Shown here: piece after piece, positions 9,898 through 18,149 of the stretch | Layout of the letters: each line of letters begins with the position of its first letter | Numbering within the stretch: the first letter of the stretch is position 1 | DNA from: Ensifer adhaerens | GTDB lineage: Bacteria > Pseudomonadota > Alphaproteobacteria > Rhizobiales > Rhizobiaceae | Assembly (NCBI RefSeq): GCF_013283195.1 | Contig: NZ_JABEKT010000001.1 | Coordinates: 1 to 64,000, forward strand | DNA: 64,000 bases | Direction of reading: 5' to 3' | Notes under the pieces: model-generated | What the model was told of the DNA's origin: nothing | Databases searched by the model: none | Seen by the model: only the letters and a program-made list of their open reading frames with translations | Made by a program: the position numbers and the translations under genes

Positions 9898-9908
9898 ATT
9901 GCGAATAT
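9896..9908. promoter_or_regulatory. Palindrome over the LysR start codon, candidate operator
   Basis: ATATT-GCG-AATAT is a perfect 13-bp palindrome that fits the LysR T-N11-A rule. It overlaps the first codon of the LysR gene at 9897 and lies 79 bp before the divergent YdcZ-type gene. Binding by the adjacent LysR protein is inference. Confidence 0.4.
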
Positions 9909-9986
9909 AGACTGTGCAAGATCAGAATTTCCATTCCTGTTTCGAATGATGGAGCATCAAGCCGTCAAACAGATCGGAATATCGTC

Positions 9987-10499
9987 ATGCCAAATGCTGG
10001 GTCCCTCCTCCTCATCCTCGCCGCCGTCTTCGCCGGAGCGGTCGTGCCGTTCCAGGCCGGCGCCAACGCCATGCTTGGCCGCCTCATCGGCCACCCCCTA
10101 TGGGCCACCGTCGTTTCGCTCGGTGTCAGCCTCGCTCTCATCATTCCCATCATGATCGCATTCCGTGCGCCGATGCCAACGCTCGGCGAAACCATGAAGG
10201 GTCCCTGGTGGATCTGGATCGGCGGCGCGGCCGGCGTCATCTACATCACCGCCGCTCTGCTGCTCGCTCCGAAACTTGGCGCCGCCAGCTTCATCGTTGC
10301 CGTCATTGCCGGCCAGATGGCGGTCTCAATTGTCATTGACCACTTCGGCCTGATGGGCTTCCCGGAAAAACCTGCCAGTGTCGCCCGTCTGATCGGCGTT
10401 GCGCTGATCGTCGGCGGAATGGTGATCACGCAGCTTGCAAGCGCCCTACCGGCGCACTCGCAAGCCAGACCCGTTGATCGTGTACACCTGCCACCGTAA
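9987..10499 (+). CDS. DMT-superfamily small membrane transporter, YdcZ (DUF606) type
   Basis: A 170-residue integral membrane protein with about five hydrophobic helices. The opening VVPFQAGANAMLGRLIGHPLWA and the GAAGVIYITAALLLAPKLGAA segment match the YdcZ/DUF606 half-size branch of the drug/metabolite transporter superfamily. Such proteins probably act as dimers. It is divergent from the LysR gene, a common regulator/exporter arrangement. Two hairpins follow it. Confidence 0.82.
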   Translation: MPNAGSLLLILAAVFAGAVVPFQAGANAMLGRLIGHPLWATVVSLGVSLALIIPIMIAFRAPMPTLGETMKGPWWIWIGGAAGVIYITAALLLAPKLGAASFIVAVIAGQMAVSIVIDHFGLMGFPEKPASVARLIGVALIVGGMVITQLASALPAHSQARPVDRVHLPP

Positions 10500-10570
10500 T
10501 TCTTGCCGCTGTCGCCGCAATGATGCTAGTCAGTGCCCATGTCGAGCGAACCACACCTGATGGCGTGACG

Positions 10571-10589
10571 AGCCCCGCAAGGCGGGGCT
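10571..10589 (+). terminator. Hairpin terminator after the YdcZ-type gene
   Basis: AGCCCCGC-AAG-GCGGGGCT followed by TGTTG. A second hairpin, GCCCGT-GTCCC-ACGGGC (10611-10627), followed by TGGTTTCTGTTG, lies just behind it. The pair probably ends transcription from the left. Confidence 0.6.
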
Positions 10590-10735
10590 TGTTGCAACGA
10601 GCCCAAAGTCGCCCGTGTCCCACGGGCTGGTTTCTGTTGTTCGATTGATCTCCTTCTCCTGAATTCGCTGCCCGCCAAAAGCGGTTGCCGCGATTGTCGG
10701 GAGCACGAGGCTATCGACTGCCAATCGGGCTCATC

Positions 10736-12022
10736 ATGAATTCTCCATCTCTCTGGAAATCGAGCGCCTTCCGGCGCGTCGGTTTCGCTCTTGCCTTCTA
10801 TTCCTTCTGCTCCTGGATGTTGGTCGCGGCGCTGCCGCTTCTCGTCGCGCAACGGTTCGGCACCGGCGCAGAACTTGTCGGCAGCCTCGCGCTCAGGCTC
10901 GCGCCGCGCATTCTGTTTGCGCCGGTTGCCGCCGGGTTGATCCGACGCGCCGGTCCGCATACAGCCGTTGGCACCGGGCTCATCGTCACTGCACTGTGCC
11001 TTGTCGTTGTCACCGCCGTCGAGCACGCGGGTACGCTGCAGATCATCGTTCTGATCATCGGCCTCGCAGACACTGTTGTTGTCCCCGGCCTGTTGGCGCT
11101 GCGCGCCGCCGTCGTGCCCGCCGGCCGCAACATGGAGGCAAACACCGCGTTTCAGACGATCGACCGGCTGGCCAAGATTTTCGGTCCGCCGGCCGCAGGC
11201 CTCGTGCTGACCATCGCGTCCCCTGCCCTGGCTTTTCCGGCACTTGCCATCGGCCACCTCTTGGCGGCAATTGCCCTTGGTTGGGGCAATGTGGCAGCAG
11301 GGCAAAAGCGGCTCGCGCCGGATCCGGCACACACAACCGGCCTTTTCCGGGTAGCGGCCGCAACGTTGCGCGAAAACCCGATACTCTTGGCGCTCGTTCT
11401 ACCCGCTCTCGGCTACATGATCTCCCTCGGAGCGCTGCAACCCTTTCTCTTCTGGCTCAATCACGACCAGTTCGGGCTTGGTCCGTCCATGTGGACTGTG
11501 CTGTTGGCAGCGCAAGGGGCCGGCGCTGTTCTCGGCGCACTCGTCTCAAGCCACCTGGCGAGAACGTTGATCGGTACGCCGTCGCTGCTGACCGCCTATC
11601 TCGTCGCAAGTCTTCTTGAAGGGGTGACGACACTTGCGCTGGTTTTCGCCCCGAGCCATGCACTGGCGGCGGCGATGCTGATTGTCGGCGGCATCCCCGA
11701 AATGGTGGCCTTTGCCGCCTATTTCACGATCATCCAGCAGCGGCTGAGCCTCGAGCGCCAGGCGGTCTTCTATGCGCTGAGCCTGCCGTTGATGGACCTG
11801 TTCATGGTGGCGGGTGTCCTCACCGGAATATTGCACAGCGCCGGCTGGATGACGTTGCAACAATTCTGGTTCGCTGCCAGTGCCGGCGCCATACTTCCCG
11901 TTCTTCCGTTCCTGGTGTGGAGGCCGCGTGTCAAAACGACGCTCGAGGACCTAAGTCCCGACGCAGAAAGCAAGATTGCCGAAAAAAGTACGACCGGCGG
12001 CTGGCGCGACGGCCACCGCTAG
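10736..12022 (+). CDS. MFS transporter
   Basis: About 428 residues with 12 predicted membrane segments, the MFS layout of small-molecule exporters. The ATG at 10736 (MNSPSLWKSSAFRRVGF) is chosen because the first membrane helix follows directly. The TTG at 10685 would add a poorly conserved tail. No specific substrate motif was recognised. It lies 36 bp before the aldehyde dehydrogenase and may share a transcript with it. Confidence 0.82.
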   Translation: MNSPSLWKSSAFRRVGFALAFYSFCSWMLVAALPLLVAQRFGTGAELVGSLALRLAPRILFAPVAAGLIRRAGPHTAVGTGLIVTALCLVVVTAVEHAGTLQIIVLIIGLADTVVVPGLLALRAAVVPAGRNMEANTAFQTIDRLAKIFGPPAAGLVLTIASPALAFPALAIGHLLAAIALGWGNVAAGQKRLAPDPAHTTGLFRVAAATLRENPILLALVLPALGYMISLGALQPFLFWLNHDQFGLGPSMWTVLLAAQGAGAVLGALVSSHLARTLIGTPSLLTAYLVASLLEGVTTLALVFAPSHALAAAMLIVGGIPEMVAFAAYFTIIQQRLSLERQAVFYALSLPLMDLFMVAGVLTGILHSAGWMTLQQFWFAASAGAILPVLPFLVWRPRVKTTLEDLSPDAESKIAEKSTTGGWRDGHR

Positions 12023-12058
12023 GGCCATACTCTGCCGGGCTGAAATGAGGGGACTGGC

Positions 12059-13537
12059 ATGCGGGACAAGTTGTTCATCGACGGAAAATGGGAAAAGCCG
12101 CGGCGCGGTGGGACGCTCGACGTGATCGATCCGGCGACCGAGGAGGTCATCCACCGCGCGCCGGCGGCCACCTATGACGACATCGACCGCGCCGTCAAAG
12201 CTGCCCGCATCGCCTTCGACAGTGGCCCATGGCCGAAGCTCACCGGCACCGAGCGGGCGGTCTATCTGCGGGCCATTGCCGAGAAGATCGAGGAACGACG
12301 CCATGCGCTGGCGCGTCTTGAGGTCACCGACAACGGCAAGCCGTTGCCGGAAGCGCTTTGGGATATCGACGATGCCGCCGGCTGCTTTCGCTATTATGCA
12401 GGCCTTGCCGAAGAACTCGACGCCAACCCCGAGGAAACGATCGTCGTCGGCGACAACCGCTTCACCGCTCGCGCCATTCGCGAGCCGCTCGGGATCGTCG
12501 GCGCAATCACGCCCTGGAACTATCCGTTGCTGATGGTCTCCTGGAAGGTGGCGCCGGCGCTTGCCGCCGGATGCACCATCGTGCTCAAGCCGTCGGAACT
12601 GACGCCGCTGACGGCTTTGGAACTCGGCGCCATTGCCGAGGAGATCGAGCTTCCGCCGGGTGTGCTCAACATCATCACCGGCACCGGGCAGGATGCCGGC
12701 CAGCCGCTGACCGAGCATCCGCTGGTCGACAAGCTCGCCTTCACCGGCTCGGTGCCAACAGGGCGAAAGGTAATGATGGCCGGCGCCCAGGACATCAAGA
12801 ACATCAGCCTCGAGCTCGGCGGCAAGTCGCCCTTCGTGGTTTTTGCCGACAGCGATATCGATAGAGCCGTCGAATGGATCATGTTCGGTATCTTCTGGAA
12901 CCAGGGGCAGGTCTGCTCGGCAACCTCGCGCGTGCTCGTCGAGGAGCCGATCTACGAGGCCGTCGTGAAGCGGCTCTGCGAAGAGGTGGCCAAGATCAAG
13001 ATCGGCAATGGCCTCGACGACGGCACGCTGCTCGGGCCGATCGTTTCCAAGGGGCAGTATGACAAGATCCTGACCGCCATCGACCGCGCCCGCCAGGACG
13101 GCGCGACCATCGCGGCAGGCGGCGGCCGGCCGGCCGGCTTCAACAGCGGCTACTTCATCGAGCCGACGGTTCTGACCGACATGAGCGAAGACAGCTATGT
13201 CTGGCGCGAGGAAATCTTCGGGCCGGTCGTCTGCGTCAAGCCGTTTGCAGACGAAGCGGATGCGGTGCGCATGGCCAACGACAGTCGCTTCGGCCTTGCC
13301 GCAGCCGTCATGTCGGCAGACAAGGCACGCTGCGAACGTGTCGCCCGTGCGTTGCGCGCCGGCATCGTCTGGGTCAACTGCTCGCAACCGACCTTCACCG
13401 AGGCGCCCTGGGGCGGCTACAAACAGTCGGGCATCGGCCGCGAGCTCGGCCGCTGGGGCCTCTCCAACTACCTTGAGACCAAGCAGATCACCAGCTTCGA
13501 CGCCGATGAGCCCTGGGGCTGGTACATCAAGGCATAG
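12059..13537 (+). CDS. NAD(P)-dependent aldehyde dehydrogenase, betaine-aldehyde-dehydrogenase-like
   Basis: A 492-residue enzyme with the full ALDH fold. The oxyanion Asn154 lies in TPWNYP, the general base Glu252 in LELGGKSPF, and the nucleophile Cys286 in NQGQVCSAT. The length is standard. It oxidises an aldehyde to the acid with NAD(P)+. Sequence style is closest to betaine/gamma-aminobutyraldehyde dehydrogenases, but no betA, betC or betI is adjacent, so the substrate stays open. The GMC oxidoreductase 4.4 kb upstream could supply an aldehyde, but they are not in one operon. Confidence 0.9.
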   Translation: MRDKLFIDGKWEKPRRGGTLDVIDPATEEVIHRAPAATYDDIDRAVKAARIAFDSGPWPKLTGTERAVYLRAIAEKIEERRHALARLEVTDNGKPLPEALWDIDDAAGCFRYYAGLAEELDANPEETIVVGDNRFTARAIREPLGIVGAITPWNYPLLMVSWKVAPALAAGCTIVLKPSELTPLTALELGAIAEEIELPPGVLNIITGTGQDAGQPLTEHPLVDKLAFTGSVPTGRKVMMAGAQDIKNISLELGGKSPFVVFADSDIDRAVEWIMFGIFWNQGQVCSATSRVLVEEPIYEAVVKRLCEEVAKIKIGNGLDDGTLLGPIVSKGQYDKILTAIDRARQDGATIAAGGGRPAGFNSGYFIEPTVLTDMSEDSYVWREEIFGPVVCVKPFADEADAVRMANDSRFGLAAAVMSADKARCERVARALRAGIVWVNCSQPTFTEAPWGGYKQSGIGRELGRWGLSNYLETKQITSFDADEPWGWYIKA

Positions 13538-13673
13538 CGCGCCTCGCAAGCAGCGGCGCCGGCCACAGAGGGCGGCGTCAAATTCCCTTCATGCTGCTAT
13601 GGAATAAGCCCAGGGACGGTCGCATCATGCCGCGGTGCGACCGGGTTGCGCGCTTGTGCGCTGGAGGGATGTG

Positions 13674-14594
13674 ATGAACAGGTCAAATGGCGACTTCGAC
13701 GGGCAGGACTGGCTGGAGGCGGAACTCGCCGATACGCTCGACGAAGACTACGAGCTCGAGCTTTCCGAGCCGGCGCTTTCGGAAGAGATCCGCAAGATCT
13801 ACCGCAAGAGCCATCCGCCATCGCTGCCGCGCATCGACTATTTTCGCGCGCTGATCGCGCTTCAGTCCGAGCTGATCAAGCTGCAGGACTGGGTCGTGTA
13901 CCACAAGGAGAAGGTCGTGGTGATCTTCGAGGGGCGCGATTCGGCCGGCAAGGGCGGCGTGATCAAGCGCATCACCCAGCGCCTCAATCCGCGTGTCGTC
14001 CGGGTCGCAGCCCTGCCCGCCCCGTCAGACCGTGAAAAGACGCAATGGTATTTCCAGCGCTACGTGCCGCATCTGCCGGCCGGCGGCGAGATCGTGCTGT
14101 TCGACCGCTCCTGGTACAACCGTTCCGGCGTCGAGCGCGTCATGGGCTTTGCGAGCGAAGACCAGGTCGAGCAATTCTTCAACGACGTTCCGGAATTCGA
14201 GCGCATGCTGGTGCGCTCCGGCATCCGGTTGGTCAAGTACTGGTTCTCGATCACCGACGAGGAGCAGCAGATGCGCTTCCTGGTGCGCATCCACGATCCG
14301 CTGAAGCAGTGGAAGCTGTCGCCGATGGACCTGCAGTCGCGCGTACGCTGGGAAGCCTACACCAAGGCCAAGGAAGAGACCTTCGCCAGGACCAACATTC
14401 CCGAGGCACCGTGGCACATCGTCGAAGGCAACGACAAGAAGCGGGCGCGGCTGAACTGTATGGATCACCTGCTGCAGCAGATCCCCTATGAAGACGTGCC
14501 GCACGAGGAGATCACCCTGCCGGAGCGGGTGTTCAATCCGGATTATGAGCGCAAGGTTCTGCCGCCGGAACTTTACGTGCCATCAAAGTATTGA
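13674..14594 (+). CDS. ppk2: Polyphosphate kinase 2 (PPK2) family protein
   Basis: A 306-residue class I PPK2 enzyme that transfers phosphate between polyphosphate and nucleoside diphosphates. The Walker A-like loop GRDSAGKGG is at residues 87-95 and the Walker B-like DRSWYNR at 144-150. The lid region with conserved Arg residues follows. The ATG at 13674 is chosen because GGAGGG lies just upstream and the preceding in-frame residues look non-coding. A GTG three bases earlier is also possible. A hairpin follows the stop. Confidence 0.92.
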   Translation: MNRSNGDFDGQDWLEAELADTLDEDYELELSEPALSEEIRKIYRKSHPPSLPRIDYFRALIALQSELIKLQDWVVYHKEKVVVIFEGRDSAGKGGVIKRITQRLNPRVVRVAALPAPSDREKTQWYFQRYVPHLPAGGEIVLFDRSWYNRSGVERVMGFASEDQVEQFFNDVPEFERMLVRSGIRLVKYWFSITDEEQQMRFLVRIHDPLKQWKLSPMDLQSRVRWEAYTKAKEETFARTNIPEAPWHIVEGNDKKRARLNCMDHLLQQIPYEDVPHEEITLPERVFNPDYERKVLPPELYVPSKY

Positions 14595-14601
14595 AGCCTC
14601 T

Positions 14602-14635
14602 GGGCGCGAGGCCGTATCTTTGCGACCTCGCGCCC
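14602..14635 (+). terminator. Hairpin terminator after ppk2
   Basis: GGGCGCGAGG pairs perfectly with CCTCGCGCCC around a 14-nt loop, seven bases after the stop. The T-tract is short (TTG), so efficiency may be modest. Confidence 0.6.
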
Positions 14636-14668
14636 TTGCCAACACTCCGCGGAAATCGGACAGTCCGT

Positions 14669-14682
14669 GAAACGACGGTTTC
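14669..14682. promoter_or_regulatory. GAAA-N6-TTTC operator copy 1, at the RpiR start codon
   Basis: GAAACGACGGTTTC ends one base before the ATG at 14683. The same GAAA-N6-TTTC dyad occurs four more times between this RpiR gene and the MFS gene. Its position predicts autorepression. Confidence 0.6.
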
Positions 14683-15537
14683 ATGGAATTGGTAATGAGT
14701 CCCAAAGAGCGATCCTTCCTCACCCGCGTCCGCCAAGTGCTGCCGGAACTGCATCCGGCAGAGCGGCGCCTGGGAGACTTTCTCTGCGATTTTCCTGGAG
14801 AGGTCGCCAGCTACTCCGCCCAGGAGCTGGCGGCTCTGGCGCATGTGTCGAAGGCAACCGTGTCGCGGTTCATCCAGCGGCTCGGCTATGACAACTACGA
14901 GGAGGCGCGCCGCCACGCGCGCGCCGACAAGCAGACGGGATCGCGGCTGTTCCTGGCGACAAGCGCCGATACCGCCGGCGAACAATCCGTCACCGCCCAT
15001 GTGGCCCAAGGCGTCGCCAACATCGAGGCGACGTTCCTGGCGATTTCCGAAACGCAGATCAACGCCGCGTCGGCAGCGCTGCTCAAGGCGCGAAAAGTCT
15101 GGGTCATCGGCTTTCGCGCCAGCCATTCTTTCGCCACCTATCTGCAATGGCAGCTGACCCAGGTGATCGAGAACATCGCGGCCATTCCCGGCGGCGGCCA
15201 GACGCTCGGGGAACATCTCGTCAGCTTCACGCCCGACGACGTGGTCATCGTCTTCGGCCTGCGCCGCCGCATCGCCCTGATGGACACGCTCCTCGGCCAA
15301 GTGGAAAGGTCCGGCGCACGCCTGCTCTACATCACTGACGAAGGCGTGCCCTTCCTCAGCCAGGCCGAGTGGCATTTCCGCTGCCAGACGCTCGCCCCTG
15401 GCCCTCTTTTCAACCACGTCTCCGTCATGGCGCTCTGCCATCTCCTGACAACGCGCTGCATCGAAACCGCCGGTGTCACCGGCCGGAACCGCCTGCGCGG
15501 CATCGAAGCGCTGAACGACGCGCTCGAAGAGTTGTGA
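14683..15537 (+). CDS. RpiR/MurR-family transcriptional regulator with SIS domain
   Basis: A 284-residue regulator with an N-terminal RpiR-type HTH (about residues 5-80; AALAHVSKATVSRFIQRLGY) and a C-terminal SIS sugar-isomerase-like ligand domain (about 125-255; VWVIGFRASHSFATYL). RpiR proteins sense phosphosugars or related metabolites and bind palindromes. An in-frame ATG at 14695 (MSPKERSFL) is an equally plausible start. The MFS carrier and racemase downstream are its likely targets because four copies of the same dyad found at its own start lie in their promoter region. Confidence 0.9.
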   Translation: MELVMSPKERSFLTRVRQVLPELHPAERRLGDFLCDFPGEVASYSAQELAALAHVSKATVSRFIQRLGYDNYEEARRHARADKQTGSRLFLATSADTAGEQSVTAHVAQGVANIEATFLAISETQINAASAALLKARKVWVIGFRASHSFATYLQWQLTQVIENIAAIPGGGQTLGEHLVSFTPDDVVIVFGLRRRIALMDTLLGQVERSGARLLYITDEGVPFLSQAEWHFRCQTLAPGPLFNHVSVMALCHLLTTRCIETAGVTGRNRLRGIEALNDALEEL

Positions 15538-15586
15538 CCGTTGTTTAGGCACCTGCTTGAAACAGCAGTCCATTCTTCGATCAGGT

Positions 15587-15600
15587 GAAATCATAATTTC
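15587..15600. promoter_or_regulatory. GAAA-N6-TTTC operator copy 2
   Basis: TGAAATCATAATTTCA (flanks included) is an almost complete palindrome in the 327-bp gap before the MFS gene. It is 63 bp from copy 3, six helical turns, so the sites lie on the same DNA face. Confidence 0.6.
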
Positions 15601-15649
15601 ATCGATGCAATGCGAGCGAACAGAAGCTCATATATTTGATTATAAAAGC

Positions 15650-15663
15650 GAAACTGTGATTTC
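15650..15663. promoter_or_regulatory. GAAA-N6-TTTC operator copy 3
   Basis: GAAACTGTGATTTC, ending 7 bp before the sigma-54-like promoter element at 15671. Confidence 0.55.
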
Positions 15664-15670
15664 TTTTACT

Positions 15671-15687
15671 CTGGCACGAAATCTGCA
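15671..15687 (+). promoter_or_regulatory. Sigma-54-like promoter upstream of the MFS/racemase genes
   Basis: CTGGCACGAAATCTGCA matches the RpoN -24/-12 consensus (TGGCACG-N4-TTGC) with one mismatch, and the GG-to-GC spacing is exact. An RpoN promoter would need an enhancer-binding protein, and none is encoded nearby, so use in vivo is uncertain. Confidence 0.4.
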
Positions 15688-15790
15688 TTCCTCAATGGCA
15701 TTGCTGTGAAGAAGAATTGTACTGGACGGTAGCAGCGCTCGTCAGGCGTGAAACGTCCGGTTCGTCGGCTCCAAAGCAAATTTCCAGTAT

Positions 15791-15804
15791 GAAACCATGA
15801 TTTC
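15791..15804. promoter_or_regulatory. GAAA-N6-TTTC operator copy 4
   Basis: GAAACCATGATTTC, 61 bp before the MFS start codon. It is 29 bp (about three turns) from copy 5. Confidence 0.55.
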
Positions 15805-15819
15805 TTGATGTAGCATCAT

Positions 15820-15833
15820 GAAACTAAGTTTTC
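15820..15833. promoter_or_regulatory. GAAA-N6-TTTC operator copy 5
   Basis: TGAAACTAAGTTTTCA with flanks. It is 31 bp before the MFS ATG and just upstream of the ribosome-binding site, a position where bound protein would block transcription. Confidence 0.6.
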
Positions 15834-15864
15834 ACGCCAGTTAAGCCATAAAGGGGAACAAACC

Positions 15865-17328
15865 ATGGCAGCGGAAAATATGGTGCCTTCCGGCAAGTCT
15901 TCGCCGGTCATTCGACAGTTGGAATCAGCCTTCACCAAGATCGGCGTCACCGGCGCCCACAAGCAGATCATCGCCCTGGTCCTGATCGGCTGCCTGTTCG
16001 ACAGCTTCGAGCAGAACACCATCGGCGTCGCCGGTCCCATCCTGAAGGAACATTGGGGCCTGACCGGCACCGACATCGGCTTCCTCAACACCATCACCTT
16101 CGGCAGCGCCGCTCTCGGCCGGTTGCTGTCGGGCATTCTCGGCGATCGCTACGGCCGCCGCGTGATGCTGACGATCAACCTCCTGCTCTTCACCATCGGC
16201 TCGGCCGCCTGCGCGCTCGCGCCGAATTTCACAGCGCTGTGCTTTGCCCGCGCCATCGTCGGCTTCGGTGTCGGCGGCGAGATCTCCACCGCCGTGACGA
16301 TGCTGTCGGAATTCTGCTCGCCGAAATTCCGTGGCACCGCAGCCGGCCTCGTCAATGTCGGTGCCGGCGGCTTCGGCAATTTCCTGGCGCCGGCCTTCGG
16401 CCTTTTGATCTTCACGCTCTTCCCGGGTGAAAACAGCTGGCGCTGGTTGTTCGCAGCCTTGGCCCTGCCTGCGCTGCTGGTGGTCTTCTATCGCCGCTTC
16501 GTGCCGGAGACGCCGCGCTTCCTCGCCTCCCAAGGCAAGATCGACGAGGCCAACAAGGTGCTGTCGATTCTCGCCTCCGGGTCGCTGCGGCCGCGCAACC
16601 TCAAGGTCGAGGAGTACCTGACCAAGGAGCATCTCCAGGACGAAGCACCGGCCAAGAGCGACTGGAAGGAGCTCTTCCGCGCACCGTTCATCGGCCGGAC
16701 CATTCCCGTCGCGATCGCCATCCTCATGAGCTACGGCGCGCAGCTGTCGGTGCTGACCTTGATGCCCATCATCTTCGTGTCGATGGGCTACACGCTGCAG
16801 GGCAGTCTGCTCTACAGCATGATCATCCAGAGCGGCAGCGTGCTCGGCGCCATCGCCGCCTCGATGTTCGGCTACTACTTCCCGCGCAAGAAGGTGCTGA
16901 CAACAGGTGCTGTCTTTGCCTGCCTTGCAGCGATTTCGATCGCCTATCTCGGCACCAACATCTATCTCGTCCTGATGTTCGGAGCGATCTTCCAGTTCTT
17001 CGTGCTTTTGCTGAACACCTCGATCTGGATCTACGCGCCTGAGCTTTTCCCGACCCGCATCCGCGCCTTCGGCGTCGCGCTCATCCTGGCGACCGGATCG
17101 GCGGCTGGCTCCTTCGTGCCGACCATCTCCGGCATGCTGTTCGACACCTACGGCATGGTCGGGGTGTTCGGTCTGGCAGCCGGCATGTATGCGGTCTTCG
17201 CTTTCTGCATCCAGCTCGGCCCCGAGACCTATGGCATGTCGATGGAAGACCTGGACCAGCCGGCGGATGCCGACCTCGCCAAGGCTGAACCGAACAAGAT
17301 CAATGTCGGCATGGAAGTTAGAACGTGA
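15865..17328 (+). CDS. MFS transporter, metabolite:H+ symporter type
   Basis: A 487-residue, 12-helix carrier with the MFS signature in the first cytoplasmic loop (GDRYGRRVML) and the sugar/aromatic-acid-symporter style FVPETPRFLAS after helix 6. It is preceded by AAGGGGAAC as ribosome-binding site. The racemase gene starts inside its stop codon, so the two are translationally coupled. Together with the RpiR gene they form a small uptake-and-conversion unit. Substrate candidates are hydantoin-like compounds or an acidic amino acid, by association with the racemase only. Confidence 0.87.
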   Translation: MAAENMVPSGKSSPVIRQLESAFTKIGVTGAHKQIIALVLIGCLFDSFEQNTIGVAGPILKEHWGLTGTDIGFLNTITFGSAALGRLLSGILGDRYGRRVMLTINLLLFTIGSAACALAPNFTALCFARAIVGFGVGGEISTAVTMLSEFCSPKFRGTAAGLVNVGAGGFGNFLAPAFGLLIFTLFPGENSWRWLFAALALPALLVVFYRRFVPETPRFLASQGKIDEANKVLSILASGSLRPRNLKVEEYLTKEHLQDEAPAKSDWKELFRAPFIGRTIPVAIAILMSYGAQLSVLTLMPIIFVSMGYTLQGSLLYSMIIQSGSVLGAIAASMFGYYFPRKKVLTTGAVFACLAAISIAYLGTNIYLVLMFGAIFQFFVLLLNTSIWIYAPELFPTRIRAFGVALILATGSAAGSFVPTISGMLFDTYGMVGVFGLAAGMYAVFAFCIQLGPETYGMSMEDLDQPADADLAKAEPNKINVGMEVRT

Positions 17329-17984
17329 CCGCGCATATCCTGTTGATCAACCCGAACAGCTCGCAGGCGACAAGCAGCATGATGCTCGCCATCGCCGAGC
17401 GGGCTGTCACCGGACGCTTGGCCGTGGCAGTCGCCACGGCCAGGCGGAACCCGCCGATGATCGTCACGCCGCAGCAATTGACCGCTGCGGCCGACGAGGT
17501 CATCGAGATCGGCGCGGCGCACGACGACAGTTGCCTCGGCATCATCGTCAGCGCCTTCGGCGACCCGGGTCTCGCCGACCTGAAAGCCGGGGTCGACATT
17601 CCGGTCGTCGGCATCTGCGAGGCCTCGATGATCGAGGCCGCGCGGGGCGGCCGCAAATTCGGCGTCGCAACCACGACGCCGGAGCTGATCGAGGCAATCG
17701 ACGATCGTGCCCGCGACCTCGGCCTTGTCGGCCAGTACACCGGCATCCGCTGTACGCCGGGCGACCCGCTCGCCCTTGCCGGTGATGAAAAGCGATTGCG
17801 GGAAGCGCTCGGCGAAGCGGTGCGGCAATGCATCGAGCTCGACGGTGCCGAGGCCGTCATCATCGGCGGCGGCCCGCTCGGCCAGGCGGCAGAACAGTTG
17901 CAGCCGCATTTTGCGACGCCGATCATCGCACCCATCCCCTGCGCGGTGGAGCGCGTGCTCGACCTGATGCGGGTCAACGCCTGA
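17325..17984 (+). CDS. Aspartate/glutamate/hydantoin racemase family protein
   Basis: A 219-residue member of the Asp/Glu racemase superfamily in the hydantoin-racemase branch, with the opening ILLINPNSSQATSS typical of that branch. Two cysteines expected for the two-base racemisation are present in plausible places: one in VVGICEAS (about residue 93) and a second near IRCTPGDP (about 144) or in the C-terminal CAVERVLDL. The GTG start overlaps the MFS stop. No hydantoinase or carbamoylase gene is nearby, so allantoin- or arylmalonate-type activities of the same fold remain possible. Confidence 0.82.
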   Translation: MTAHILLINPNSSQATSSMMLAIAERAVTGRLAVAVATARRNPPMIVTPQQLTAAADEVIEIGAAHDDSCLGIIVSAFGDPGLADLKAGVDIPVVGICEASMIEAARGGRKFGVATTTPELIEAIDDRARDLGLVGQYTGIRCTPGDPLALAGDEKRLREALGEAVRQCIELDGAEAVIIGGGPLGQAAEQLQPHFATPIIAPIPCAVERVLDLMRVNA

Positions 17985-18149
17985 CCCGCAATTTCAGCGT
18001 ACTCTATCTGGCTCCGGCTCCAAGCGACGCCCCCTCGTAAAAGCTCGGGCTCTGCCCCAACCGGCAATTGACCTTGTTGCCGGCAAGGACTCTGTGATAT
18101 TTTCGAGTGTCCTTACATGCAAAACCGAAGCTGGGGCGGAGGTGGCGCA

